64,000 bases of DNA from Sympetrum striolatum (lineage: Eukaryota; Arthropoda; Insecta; Odonata; Libellulidae), in NCBI GenBank assembly GCA_947579665.1, contig OX388341.1, forward strand, positions 7,802,752-7,866,751. Direction: 5' to 3'. The position numbers and the translations under genes were made by a program. Positions 12,565-20,118 of the stretch are shown piece by piece. Within the stretch, counting starts at the first letter, position 1, and the number at the start of each line of letters is the position of its first letter. The notes below the pieces were generated by a model. That model saw only the letters and a list, made by a program, of their open reading frames with translations, did not search any database and was not told the origin of the DNA.

Positions 12565-12570
12565 CTCCTT
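12565..12570. repeat. Left 6-bp target site duplication of the Polinton (CTCCTT)
   Basis: CTCCTT immediately precedes the terminal AGTAGTAGG and is repeated exactly at 27612-27617. Six-bp duplications are the known Polinton/Maverick signature. The same word occurs once in the unoccupied related repeat at 45118-45123. Confidence 0.95.
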
Positions 12571-12912
12571 AGTAGTAGGATTTTACCGATTTTGGCACAG
12601 CTACCGATTCTGGCACAGCTACCGATTCTAGCACAGCTTAGCTTAGAAAAACCTCTATCAAAAGTCGAACCCTGGGGGCCCCAGAGATGGGGTGGCTCGT
12701 CGCACACGCCTTAGGAAGGTTGTGACGTTAATGAACCCCCTTCCCAGTGGTCCATACCCCCCAAAAAAGGATATTGTGATTGTAATAGCATTTAGTCTAT
12801 GTATTTCTACTTGAGCGCCGAAAAGAATCGCGCTCGCCCGTGTTTGAATTCGCGCCACGCCGCGGTGCTGGTAGTTTCCGCGCTGCCCGCTAGATGGCGT
12901 ACGCTGTTACTC
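12571..12912 (+). repeat. Left terminal inverted repeat of the Polinton
   Basis: 342 bp matching the reverse complement of 27270-27611 with one visible difference near its inner edge (GCTGTTACT versus GCCGTTACT). It begins AGTAGTAGGATTTTACCG. A 66-codon frame (12658-12858, minus) is present identically at the other end. It is a by-product of the repeat, not a gene. Confidence 0.95.
12585..12638 (+). repeat. Three 18-bp subterminal direct repeats in the left inverted repeat
   Basis: ACCGATTYTRGCACAGCT occurs three times without spacing (12585-12602, 12603-12620, 12621-12638), 14 bp from the tip. It is mirrored at 27544-27597. The position suggests an integrase or terminal-protein recognition array, which is inference. 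Confidence 0.85.
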
Positions 12913-12974
12913 CAGTATCTTCCGTCCTCTTAAAGAGCGATGTTATGTTCGAATTAATCATTTAGTATTGAAAT

Positions 12975-13601
12975 ATGTCCAAGTTCATTCCATCTAGACC
13001 GTCGACCCAGTTCATTCCATCTAGATCGGGAGGAAATACAAACTCCATGGCCAAGTTAATCTCTTCGAGAGCACAACTCGGAGGAAAAACGGATGTGATT
13101 GTCCGAAAGATTAACGAGAATGTGGCTAATGTATTTGAAGTCCTCTTTCCTTCAAACCTTCTGAAGAATGATTATGAGAATGACTTTACCTTGGAATTAA
13201 CCTTCGACAGGAGATACATTGTGGATGTGAAGCATAACGATCATTGTATCAGTCTTGTGGGGCAGAAGGTTATTTTTTCCGGATTCGAAAATGAAGAGGG
13301 TGAATTAATCGAGTCCTTCAACGTCTCCACACTGAAACATTTGAAACTGGAGGGGGAATTGTTGGAAAAAGCCATGACTCAAGATTCAACGATCGTGTGC
13401 GACGTCTACGAAATTGAGAAAAAAACGAAACGCAAAGTTTGCTGTGTGGTGGATGAACCAGATTGTGCAACCTCCGTCACATATACCAATGGAATGATAT
13501 CAAGAGTAAAATATTATCAAACACGTGAAAAGAAGGAAAGGTTTCTTCAATCATATACCTTTATACTAAAAGTTGTACCAACAAATATTACTGTATTTTA
13601 A
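12975..13601 (+). CDS. Polinton hypothetical protein, 208 aa
   Basis: I do not recognise this protein. It starts at the first ATG after the left inverted repeat and is the only plus-strand gene in the left half. The N-terminus repeats FIPSR twice (residues 4-8 and 13-17) in a Ser/Arg-rich, probably flexible leader of about 35 residues. The remainder (about 40-208) is a mixed beta-rich domain ending in a hydrophobic strand-like segment. It has no membrane segment or zinc motif. AATAAA at 13607-13612, overlapping nothing else, gives a credible polyadenylation signal. A short upstream frame begins at ATG 12894 inside the inverted repeat, the mirror of the start used at 27288. By position it could be an early accessory or DNA-binding protein, but this is a guess. 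Confidence 0.75.
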   Translation: MSKFIPSRPSTQFIPSRSGGNTNSMAKLISSRAQLGGKTDVIVRKINENVANVFEVLFPSNLLKNDYENDFTLELTFDRRYIVDVKHNDHCISLVGQKVIFSGFENEEGELIESFNVSTLKHLKLEGELLEKAMTQDSTIVCDVYEIEKKTKRKVCCVVDEPDCATSVTYTNGMISRVKYYQTREKKERFLQSYTFILKVVPTNITVF

Positions 13602-13606
13602 GAGAA

Positions 13607-13741
13607 AATAAATGAATTACAGAATGTTTCTTTTTTATTTATCCTTTACTTTGGGGGAAAGGTTGCTAAATAAAAACACACAGAAAAATTGGTTTTCAAA
13701 AATCATTTATTAACAAAGAAATTGTTTAAAAAATACATCCA
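13607..13741. terminator. Convergent polyadenylation region
   Basis: AATAAA on the plus strand (13607-13612) ends the 208-aa gene. TTTATT at 13706-13711 is AATAAA on the minus strand, just past the stop of the 156-aa gene and possibly for the whole minus-strand array. The two transcripts would end facing each other. Confidence 0.6.
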
Positions 13742-14212
13742 TTAACAAATATTATTTTTGATACACCAATCAGCCAGCTTTCTAGCGTTTTTTCTGGCGC
13801 ATTGTAAATTACCTTTTATGTGGGCTTCCACTAAACAACCTTCCCTTGTTTCTAGTTTTTTTAACGAAGGACAACCATAAAGATCTAGATTTATCACGTT
13901 CACCCCTTTAGACAATAGACTACTTAAAAAGGAGGATTTCTGAGCTCCTTTAGTAAATAAATTTTTAAAGTGATTCGTGTATAACCGTAGTATTTTCTTC
14001 AATTCAGTGTATTCAATTTCGCCCAGGCCTTCTTGCAGGCCATGGTAATTCTTTTTTAACCAAGCATTATCTCTCGTTGCGATCGCGCATGGCGGTGATT
14101 TAAAAAGCCACGTATTGCAGCACTTGTTCTGCACATCGATTATTGCCAGTTCTTTAATTATATAATTTCCATCACTCCCAAGAAAACCTTGAAACTCGAT
14201 TATAGCACTCAT
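13742..14212 (-). CDS. Exonuclease-fold-like protein A, 156 aa
   Basis: The protein has the strand pattern and signature residues of DnaQ-like (DEDD) exonuclease folds in weakened form. There is an N-terminal acidic strand KELAIIDV (residues 20-27), a central YGCPSLKKL block (112-120), and a C-terminal CARKNARKLADW helix (138-149), with H131 ahead of it. In active enzymes the last block carries an aspartate where Asn is seen here, so catalysis may be lost. The same layout is seen in the 174-aa protein at 14945-15469, so the two may be diverged paralogues. It is the last gene on the minus strand before the convergent polyadenylation region. Fold assignment is inference from motif order, and a structural or regulatory role is equally open. 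Confidence 0.55.
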   Translation of the reverse strand: MSAIIEFQGFLGSDGNYIIKELAIIDVQNKCCNTWLFKSPPCAIATRDNAWLKKNYHGLQEGLGEIEYTELKKILRLYTNHFKNLFTKGAQKSSFLSSLLSKGVNVINLDLYGCPSLKKLETREGCLVEAHIKGNLQCARKNARKLADWCIKNNIC

Positions 14213-14346
14213 ACTGATAAACTCCCAACTTACAAGGTTTTTAAGCCCAATGCCAGAGGTCGAGAGTAAATCAAAGTAGGCATTAACTTGCGGAAAAATT
14301 AATTTCGCGCCAGAGGTCTACCTACTGCACACACACACACACACAC
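14213..14346. repeat. Intergenic gap with (CA)n microsatellite
   Basis: A (CA) run covers about 14327-14346, directly against the stop codon of the next minus-strand gene. This is the largest gap in the minus-strand array below the polymerase (134 bp). Confidence 0.8.
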
Positions 14347-14913
14347 TCAGAGAATAATCGATAATTCGATCTTTAATCTCTGAAAATCGAGTTGGCTATT
14401 GCTTGGCGTGATGAAAGAGTCGGCAATAAATCCTTTCAAGTTGCTGCTTTCTTTTATTAATAAATCGAGAGATTTAGTTATTAATTCCGAAAGCTTTAGA
14501 AGGTTGTCCCACTCGGCTAAATTAATATTAATTGACCCACTCCCCGTATTTTTAAACAATAAATAACGATGTTTAAAATAAGTTGCAAAGGAAATCCCAC
14601 AGAAAGGTAATGTTTTTTTAACACCAGTTGAAAAAAAGTCGTTAACCAACTGTTTTTCAGTAACAATAGTAGTCCATTCAGACTTGACAATCACAACACT
14701 TTTTTTATTTGTTTGATTAAACTGCACTACTGCTTCAAAGTCTCTGGACGGATCAAATCCTATGCAAACACTTTTCGATTTTACATCATTCAAATAATAC
14801 ACAGTTTGATGCAAAAGATTGATCCCACTTGTAAAGGTCCGCGGAATACGTTCAGTAGATCTTTTCCTTTTTTTAATGAGAGGAGATGACTCCATCTGCC
14901 CCTCACGCAGCAT
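14347..14913 (-). CDS. Polinton hypothetical protein, 188 aa
   Basis: I do not recognise this protein. The open frame extends upstream to a GTG at 15066 but would then overlap its neighbour. The first ATG is at 14913, 31 nt after the stop of the 174-aa gene, which fits the tight spacing of the array, so I choose it. The N-terminus carries a basic KKRKRS cluster (about residues 14-19), a candidate nuclear localisation signal. The middle is beta-rich and the C-terminal third is helical. There are no cysteine clusters and no membrane segment. A further in-frame Met six codons on is an alternative start. A nuclear role is suggested only by the basic cluster. Confidence 0.65.
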   Translation of the reverse strand: MLREGQMESSPLIKKRKRSTERIPRTFTSGINLLHQTVYYLNDVKSKSVCIGFDPSRDFEAVVQFNQTNKKSVVIVKSEWTTIVTEKQLVNDFFSTGVKKTLPFCGISFATYFKHRYLLFKNTGSGSININLAEWDNLLKLSELITKSLDLLIKESSNLKGFIADSFITPSNSQLDFQRLKIELSIIL

Positions 14914-14944
14914 ACTGTTGTTGTTATCAAGCAGGTTTTCCTTT

Positions 14945-15469
14945 TTAAGAAGAGGGGGGTGGTATAGATGATGGTTCACACTCGCGTGTTTGGCAAGGTT
15001 CCACGTCAGCCTTGAGTTGATGGAATCTGAGCCATTGGGCGAGGGAGTGAGCGTTTCTGAGTGCACAAATACTATTGCGTAATTTATGGCAAGGATTGAG
15101 GCAAGAGAAGGTAGGAAAAGAGCATTTCTCGGGCGGTGGGCAATTTAATTCCTTTTTTAATGAGATGAACGTGCGCCCGGTGAGATTCTTGAGGAATTCA
15201 CAGACTTCCTCGTTATAGGCGTATAGAGCTGTGGCACTCTCGATGATCGCCTCCAAAGCGGGCTGCAGTTCGATGTGGGAAATGAAACCGTTATCAAACG
15301 ATGCCTCGTCGCAGTTTAATGGATCTTGAAGCCGGAGCTTTCTTCCCCCAACAGTAAGCTTTCCGTGTCGTCGAAAACTTCCCCAGAAAAGTTGGTTGGA
15401 GTCCACGTCGACGGCCGCGAGTTCCGTCACGCTCTCCTTCGAAAAACAAACGTCCACCACAATTTGCAT
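14945..15469 (-). CDS. Exonuclease-fold-like protein B, 174 aa
   Basis: The layout is like a DnaQ-type exonuclease: an acidic first strand VTELAAVDVDS (residues 14-24), a central YNEEVCEFL block (84-92), then LKKELNCP (104-111). The C-terminal CHKLRNSICALRNAHSLAQW (127-146) is close to the known C..H....CAL.DA..LA.WL ending of that fold, with Asn at residue 139 in place of the usual metal-binding Asp. A Cys-containing proline/serine-rich tail follows. It lies 15 nt after the protease stop. It is probably a paralogue of the 156-aa protein two genes on. It may be a divergent nuclease or a non-catalytic relative. The fold call is moderate and activity is doubtful. Confidence 0.6.
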   Translation of the reverse strand: MQIVVDVCFSKESVTELAAVDVDSNQLFWGSFRRHGKLTVGGRKLRLQDPLNCDEASFDNGFISHIELQPALEAIIESATALYAYNEEVCEFLKNLTGRTFISLKKELNCPPPEKCSFPTFSCLNPCHKLRNSICALRNAHSLAQWLRFHQLKADVEPCQTRECEPSSIPPPSS

Positions 15470-15484
15470 CTTCTTCTCGAATGA

Positions 15485-16015
15485 TCATCTCCCCTCCGCG
15501 TATTCTCTATTTATTCTCGAACAGCAACTTTGCGCTCTGGGATGACACCTCCGCCCCACTCTCAGCCCCCCCATCGGGAAATTGTGATGAAATAGTTTCA
15601 AAGTTAGGCAGTCGTTGCGGTGAGGAATGGTATGGTGGAACTGGTCAAGGAATTTGTGAAGAGATTGTCCTACTGATTTACTCAGGGCATAAAGACATGA
15701 GTATTCCCCGCAAATGTCAGATCGAAAGCTTTGAATCTGAATTTTATTATGATTAATAAAAGTGAAAGGTTTCAAAAAATTCAATATGTCCGTGACAAAG
15801 GGTTGCAGACCGTAAGAGTCGAAATATTCGGCAAATCGATCATGTATAAAAATCGCTACCCAATGAGACCCAGGAAAATGGGAAGGGTCCAAATTAACTA
15901 TGTATAATCCATTAACGGGCGATTTAGGCAATTTGTCAGATGGATAAACCCCTTGAAATATTTTACTTGTTCTATGGTCTCTTCGTAACAGCAGATCGAT
16001 CTGTACACTATCCAT
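15485..16015 (-). CDS. Adenain-like maturation cysteine protease, 176 aa
   Basis: A cysteine protease of the adenovirus/Ulp1 type that would process capsid precursors in the assembling particle. Counting from the ATG at 16015, the catalytic residues fall in canonical order: His51 in GSHW, Asp66 in EYFDSYG, Gln93 or Gln95 in KIQIQSF, and Cys102 in SDICGEYSC. The last matches the DCG/ACG box of the family. The frame is open further upstream to 16072, but that would overlap the capsid gene. The chosen start lies 7 nt after the capsid stop and gives a length typical of adenain-like enzymes. The C-terminal 30 residues are Cys/Arg-rich and not conserved in the family as I know it. The capsid gene precedes it in the same array, as expected. 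Confidence 0.92.
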   Translation of the reverse strand: MDSVQIDLLLRRDHRTSKIFQGVYPSDKLPKSPVNGLYIVNLDPSHFPGSHWVAIFIHDRFAEYFDSYGLQPFVTDILNFLKPFTFINHNKIQIQSFRSDICGEYSCLYALSKSVGQSLHKFLDQFHHTIPHRNDCLTLKLFHHNFPMGGLRVGRRCHPRAQSCCSRINREYAEGR

Positions 16016-16022
16016 CTTAATA

Positions 16023-17306
16023 CTAAAAATTTGTGATGATGTTTCTGTTTTTATCAATCTCCAAAGTAGCATCGTATTCTGAGTAAAGTAGACACGTTAC
16101 TGTTTTTTTCAATACCTGCTTAAATCTCGCTTCTATCCTCATGACTCCTCTATCACCGAGACTGACATAATCTTCGTTTCCAGAATCGTCCGGAGTTAGA
16201 TCGAATACGAGAATAAAATATCCATGACTAAACATGTCATAACCTATCTGATTTCCTCTGTTGTGATGCTTTATCCCACTGCCAGAAAATAAAGTATCGT
16301 AAGCTCGCGTCCAGTTCTTTTTGCCATGAAAACTACATTCCAAGCCCTCGGAGGGAATTTGAATACCATTTACGAAGAGTGAAAAATTTTCAAGCTCATT
16401 ATGTTGAAAGGTAAATGGATTTTTCGCGATGTTACCGGCATACGAGTCGTTATCTACCATTGTGAATATTATAACGTTTGGCATTTTACCGACGATAGCA
16501 TTATCGATGCTTAAAGTTCGTCCTCCGGAAGGAACCGTGAAAGTTTTCAGTTCGCTTCGCTTATAGTGATACCTGGCATTTTGTCTTTCTAGCATTTTAC
16601 TGTGCGCCAACAAAATTGAAGGATTGATATCAAAATGCTGAATGTACAGTGTTGCATCTAGTATTTTCATTATTGCTTCTTCCGATTCCATAAGATAAAA
16701 TGCAGGGTTAGAGAGTATCAGTCTGATACCAATATCAACGCGGTCCAACAAAAGCTGAGCCTGGTTGAATATGTCCACGTGCAATTTACCGTATAGCTCC
16801 ACTTCTGCACTATTGTTGAACCATGATTTCCTCTCTTCATAACCATCATTAGATGAATCTGTCTTATTAATATCGGAACCCGTATCTAATTCCCATCCGA
16901 CATTGCGTAAATGCGTTTCACTTGCGTCCCTTCCATAGTTTAGTAAATTTTCGATGTAACTCCTATAATGATAGTTATCCTCAGAGGGTGTTACCAAGTT
17001 TCCATTTAAATAAACGTTACATTGTTCAAAAAGGGAATGTAGGATATTATTTACGACACCCGGTTGTTTTTGATCGCTGTTAGTAAAATCTGACAAATCT
17101 TTCTTGCAAAGTTTCAACTTGAGTCTAAGATAAATGCTGTTTAAATCTTTGTACGCATCTCCCGAGTCTTTTATCAAAAATTCAATAACCGATCGATTAT
17201 CTAGCGAAGATATAGGTTTGTAAGAAACCGTACGTTTTGCCAAAATATTACTTTGAATCGGGGGATTGGGTTGAAATAGGTCCAAAGAATTCAACATAAA
17301 CTCCAT
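16023..17306 (-). CDS. Major capsid protein (double jelly-roll, hexon-like), 427 aa
   Basis: This is the main shell protein of Polinton/adintovirus particles, in the family often labelled 'F54H12.2-like' in animal genomes. The diagnostic N-terminal block is present: a VSYKPISSLDNRSVIEF segment at about residues 28-44, followed by the YKDLNSIYLRLKLK strand pair (52-65). The ILHSLFEQCNVYLNG segment (about 87-101) and an RSYIENLLNYG segment (about 113-123) also match. The second jelly-roll runs through the MLERQNARYHY region to a C-terminal RIEARFKQ...VTCLLYSEYDATLEID strand block. Length is in the family range and there is no interruption. It sits between the basic virion protein (6-nt gap) and the protease (7-nt gap). 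Confidence 0.93.
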   Translation of the reverse strand: MEFMLNSLDLFQPNPPIQSNILAKRTVSYKPISSLDNRSVIEFLIKDSGDAYKDLNSIYLRLKLKLCKKDLSDFTNSDQKQPGVVNNILHSLFEQCNVYLNGNLVTPSEDNYHYRSYIENLLNYGRDASETHLRNVGWELDTGSDINKTDSSNDGYEERKSWFNNSAEVELYGKLHVDIFNQAQLLLDRVDIGIRLILSNPAFYLMESEEAIMKILDATLYIQHFDINPSILLAHSKMLERQNARYHYKRSELKTFTVPSGGRTLSIDNAIVGKMPNVIIFTMVDNDSYAGNIAKNPFTFQHNELENFSLFVNGIQIPSEGLECSFHGKKNWTRAYDTLFSGSGIKHHNRGNQIGYDMFSHGYFILVFDLTPDDSGNEDYVSLGDRGVMRIEARFKQVLKKTVTCLLYSEYDATLEIDKNRNIITNF

Positions 17307-17312
17307 GACTTA

Positions 17313-17759
17313 CTATGTTGAAAAAATATCTCTCTGTGTGATCCTATCTCTTCCCCTCTTTCTCACCGAATGCCTTCTCATTTTCTTTGCACTAGATTTT
17401 ATTTTATTCAAGCGAGGACGTTTAGTAATCCTCATACCACTCCCACTCATGGTTTTCACTTTTTCCTCAGCTTTACGCTTCAAATTCTCTCCTGCTTCGC
17501 TCAATCGGGTACGAAGTATCTCTCTAACCGGTTTTGTTCCTAAATCTGTAATGACTTTCGACGCTGAAGATGCTGCCTCTTTTCCAACGGTTTTTAAACC
17601 ACTATATATGAGGGGTTTGGCAAAACGCCACAAACCTGCGAGAAAACTTCCTATTCCACGACCTTTCTGCGTCCGATACGAGGCTCGGTAAATAGTTCCG
17701 AGTTCGCCACCTGCTTGCTTAGTGTAATATGATAGATATCGGTCTGCTGCAGAAGCCAT
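17313..17759 (-). CDS. Basic virion protein, adenovirus pX/pVI-like, 148 aa
   Basis: A small basic protein with the glycine-containing hydrophobic segment GRGIGSFLAG (residues 33-42) and WRFAKPLIYSG (44-54). These are typical of the Polinton/adintovirus protein likened to adenovirus minor core or membrane-active proteins. The C-terminal 45 residues are strongly basic (KRPRLNK, KKMRRHSVRKRGRDR) and suited to DNA binding. Residues 104-108 read MSGSG, which fits the adenain cleavage pattern (M/I/L)-x-G-x|G and would release the basic tail. It lies between penton (29-nt gap) and major capsid (6-nt gap). Family membership is recognised; core packaging or membrane-lysis function is inferred. Confidence 0.8.
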   Translation of the reverse strand: MASAADRYLSYYTKQAGGELGTIYRASYRTQKGRGIGSFLAGLWRFAKPLIYSGLKTVGKEAASSASKVITDLGTKPVREILRTRLSEAGENLKRKAEEKVKTMSGSGMRITKRPRLNKIKSSAKKMRRHSVRKRGRDRITQRDIFST

Positions 17760-17788
17760 CTCACCGCAAAATGAAGGATTTGCTAAAA

Positions 17789-18862
17789 TTATTTCTTTTT
17801 ATAGAAATGCAGAACCGCGATTGAAGATTGCTCTCCATCGTCGAAAGGAACCGTCTCTCCAAGTTTATTTGTTAACATGCATTCAATGACTTCAATATTC
17901 TTTTTCTCAACAGGAAAATAATAAATCGGATTGAATGTTTGATGTAATCCTAATTTTGTATTTAGTACGCGTAAACATTTAGTCAATGTATCACCTACGA
18001 ATTGGGGTTTGATTATATCTGTATACACATATATATTAATTAGCATATTATCTAAACTCCTCTTAAGTCTCGGTGATTCACGATACTCACGTACAAATTC
18101 CTCGCTAACTTGAATTGCGCGAGACAATGACGACTTTTCAATTGGAAGAATCTCCCTTAAAACTTTTGACAGTAATCTTATCTGCTCAACAATTCTCACC
18201 TGCTTTTCAAGCTTAAATTTACTAATAACATTATCAAACAGATCTTTAAATGAATTGTATGTTCCTAAAGGTAAAATGTAAATGACATCTTCCGTTCTGA
18301 TTTGAACACTTTTTTTGTTCGATATTGAATCTAAACCCCCTGCCAGACTACTTTTTAAATTAGCTCTGTAATTTGATACGCTGCTAAGAACTTTTTGTCT
18401 CTGTTCGCTCTCCAGACTAAGGAATGGGGCTATAAAAGCAATTGGTAAATTATCGTGCCGAGCCTTTGGTATTGCAAAGAAAGACCCATCATCTAATTTT
18501 ACATTGACTTTGTCGGAAGGTGATGGTTTTTCCTCTTCCCCCTCATCCGGTGCATTTCGTTCCGGCTTTACACTAACTTTATCAGAAGGTGATGCTTTTT
18601 CCTCTCCCCCCTCTTCCGAAGCAATTCGTTCACGCTTTACACTAACTGTACTCGAAGGTGGAGGTTTTCTTTCCTCTAATGGCAATGCACTTTGTTCACT
18701 GACGATTGGTGGAAAAGATATTTCTGCCAACCCCACATACCACTCATCGTCATTCCCAAAATGAATACGTTGCGATAATTTTGTGCGGAAATGAGATTTT
18801 GTATTGTTGGGGAAAAAATTGCGAGAGCTGTCGCTGGGTAATGTCACGTAAAATTCATTCAT
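17789..18862 (-). CDS. Penton / minor capsid protein with inserted tandem repeats, 357 aa
   Basis: This is the single-jelly-roll vertex protein of Polintons. The conserved N-terminal block FYVTLPSDSS plus an EWYVGLAEISFP segment (residues 4-13, 40-52) and the C-terminal block YVYTDIIKPQFVGD...CLRVL to VPFDDG...AVLHFY (about 278-354) are both present. Between them, residues 67-127 hold an acidic/basic repeat insertion: nearly three units of 23 residues built on S-P-S-D-K-V-S-V-K-x-E. An LAGG|L sequence (173-177) fits the adenain pattern (M/I/L)-x-G-G|x. The start overlaps the integrase stop in an ATGA, fixing it at 18862. The repeats could form an exposed, fast-evolving surface loop. That is inference. 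Confidence 0.9.
   Translation of the reverse strand: MNEFYVTLPSDSSRNFFPNNTKSHFRTKLSQRIHFGNDDEWYVGLAEISFPPIVSEQSALPLEERKPPPSSTVSVKRERIASEEGGEEKASPSDKVSVKPERNAPDEGEEEKPSPSDKVNVKLDDGSFFAIPKARHDNLPIAFIAPFLSLESEQRQKVLSSVSNYRANLKSSLAGGLDSISNKKSVQIRTEDVIYILPLGTYNSFKDLFDNVISKFKLEKQVRIVEQIRLLSKVLREILPIEKSSLSRAIQVSEEFVREYRESPRLKRSLDNMLINIYVYTDIIKPQFVGDTLTKCLRVLNTKLGLHQTFNPIYYFPVEKKNIEVIECMLTNKLGETVPFDDGEQSSIAVLHFYKKK
18480..18660 (-). repeat. 69-bp tandem repeats inside the penton gene
   Basis: About 2.7 units encoding a 23-residue motif. The reading frame is preserved in each unit, consistent with expansion under selection. The repeat also creates an 86-codon frame on the plus strand, which I do not call. 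Confidence 0.8.
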
Positions 18863-20118
18863 ATTTTACGAATAGAGGATGCCGGAATCCACGAATTAAA
18901 CGAATCTGAGTAGCCAAACCACTTAACAAAATATTTTAGATTAGGACCGCGCCCCTTACGTGCTAAAATCCTCTCAATCCTATATTCCGTCTCGGGGGAA
19001 ACATCCACCCTCACTAACTCCTCCGCGTAAAAGCCCCCCTTTATATTCTCACCATTCATATCCTGCAATTTGTATGTAGGCACTTGTCTCGCGCGATCTA
19101 AACCAACCACGCTAAATATTTCGCTTGTGTAATTAGGAGTGTATCCTTTTGCAAAAGGAAGACGTTCTTTACTAATTCTCACATGATCACCAATATTGAA
19201 TTTGACCTTTTTCTTTGCGCGCGTCTTCATGTGCAGTCGTTTAGCAATGAAGAATGCATTTTTTTCAGTCACTTTCGAAGGTTGAATGCTAGTTGTCGAG
19301 TGTATGCTGTTGTTGTAACCGCTTAATAATTTCGGAAGAACATCTATGTAATTGTAAGTGGAATATTTTGTAAAATATTTAAACATTTTCGTTTTAAGGG
19401 TACGATTGAAGCGTTCAACGATGCTTGCTTTAACATCTGGGTTATTGGTAGTGTAAAATTTAACTCCGTGACCTGAGAGAAATTTTATAAATTTACGGTT
19501 GACAAACTCACTACCCTTATCACTTTGAATTTTTAAGGGTTTTCTTTCGCGAAAAATCTCCTCAAAAGCTGCCACGATCTCATCAGCTTTTTTACTGCGT
19601 AGAGCCCTCGCCCATGCATACCTAGAAAATATATCTATCACCGTCAGTATATAGGCATAACCATTGTTGAATCTTTTCAAATTTTGCATGTCATTTAAAT
19701 CACACTGCCAGCATTCGTCAATGTACGATACATCGTAATGATTTCTCTGAAATCTTCTTCTAACCGGTTTGTGACGGGTATGAGCATCCTGACTTTCCAA
19801 CCATTTCCTAATAACGTTTTTTGGGATATTAGTTGCTCGATGCAACTTACCAACTGTGGAAAATCCGCCCCAGTGTCCCGGATCATTGTAGATTCTTTCT
19901 ATTATCTTAATGGAGTCCACTGAACTTTTTCTACCCTTTTGCGTTTGCTTCGTCTCGGTATTGAGGGGGTGGTGGCGACTTCCTCGAGTTTTTTTTGCGG
20001 TGATGGCAAGAGCTTTTCCATGGGATCTGAGGGGGTGGTGGTGACTTTCTCGAGTTTTATTTGCGGTGATGGCAAGAGCTTTTCCATGGGATCTAGTCTT
20101 TCGAGGATGCGCTCCCAT
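18859..20118 (-). CDS. Retroviral-type integrase with C-terminal chromodomain
   Basis: It inserts the element into host DNA by acting on the terminal inverted repeats. Counting from the ATG at 20118 (419 codons), the catalytic triad is D140 in WQCDLNDM, D200 in QSDKGSEF and E235 in ASIVERFNR, with 34 residues between the last two. An N-terminal helical/zinc-like region with DPGHWGG lies at about 79-85. A chromodomain-like end (about 374-416) carries EYRIERILARK and KYFVKWFGY. Recognisable homology begins only near residue 68. The first 60 or so codons are an alternative reading of a 66-bp repeat in the upstream gene, so the true N-terminus may come from ribosomal -1 frameshifting at 19989-19995 rather than from this ATG. 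The stop overlaps the penton start (ATGA). Confidence 0.93.
   Translation of the reverse strand: MGAHPRKTRSHGKALAITANKTRESHHHPLRSHGKALAITAKKTRGSRHHPLNTETKQTQKGRKSSVDSIKIIERIYNDPGHWGGFSTVGKLHRATNIPKNVIRKWLESQDAHTRHKPVRRRFQRNHYDVSYIDECWQCDLNDMQNLKRFNNGYAYILTVIDIFSRYAWARALRSKKADEIVAAFEEIFRERKPLKIQSDKGSEFVNRKFIKFLSGHGVKFYTTNNPDVKASIVERFNRTLKTKMFKYFTKYSTYNYIDVLPKLLSGYNNSIHSTTSIQPSKVTEKNAFFIAKRLHMKTRAKKKVKFNIGDHVRISKERLPFAKGYTPNYTSEIFSVVGLDRARQVPTYKLQDMNGENIKGGFYAEELVRVDVSPETEYRIERILARKGRGPNLKYFVKWFGYSDSFNSWIPASSIRKI

Larger units (their letters stand above)
11930..12570 (+). repeat. Dispersed repeat copy interrupted by a SINE and by the Polinton (left part)
   Basis: It contains diverged repeats of a motif 'TTCRAACCAAGGA..ATCAGCGAAACGGTAAA...TATGAAATGTAT.TATGACCTC.GTTCAC.TGC'. 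The same motifs recur at 44400-45560 and 54890-55525. Its last bases (ATCACAGTAAATTGCCTCCTT, 12550-12570) match 45103-45123 with one substitution. The right half resumes at 27618. Confidence 0.65.

Noticed and set aside
12658..12858. 66-codon frame repeated exactly at 27324-27524
   Set aside because: It is duplicated only because it lies in the terminal inverted repeats; there is no protein character and no start context.
14914..15066. N-terminal extension of the 188-aa ORF
   Set aside because: It begins at GTG and overlaps the neighbouring gene; the ATG at 14913 fits the array spacing.
15481..15756. 91-codon plus-strand frame
   Set aside because: Antisense shadow of the protease gene.
16016..16072. 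Upstream start for the protease
   Set aside because: It would overlap the capsid coding end; the ATG at 16015 follows the capsid stop and matches the family length.
18504..18764. 86-codon plus-strand frame
   Set aside because: Antisense reading of the penton tandem repeats.
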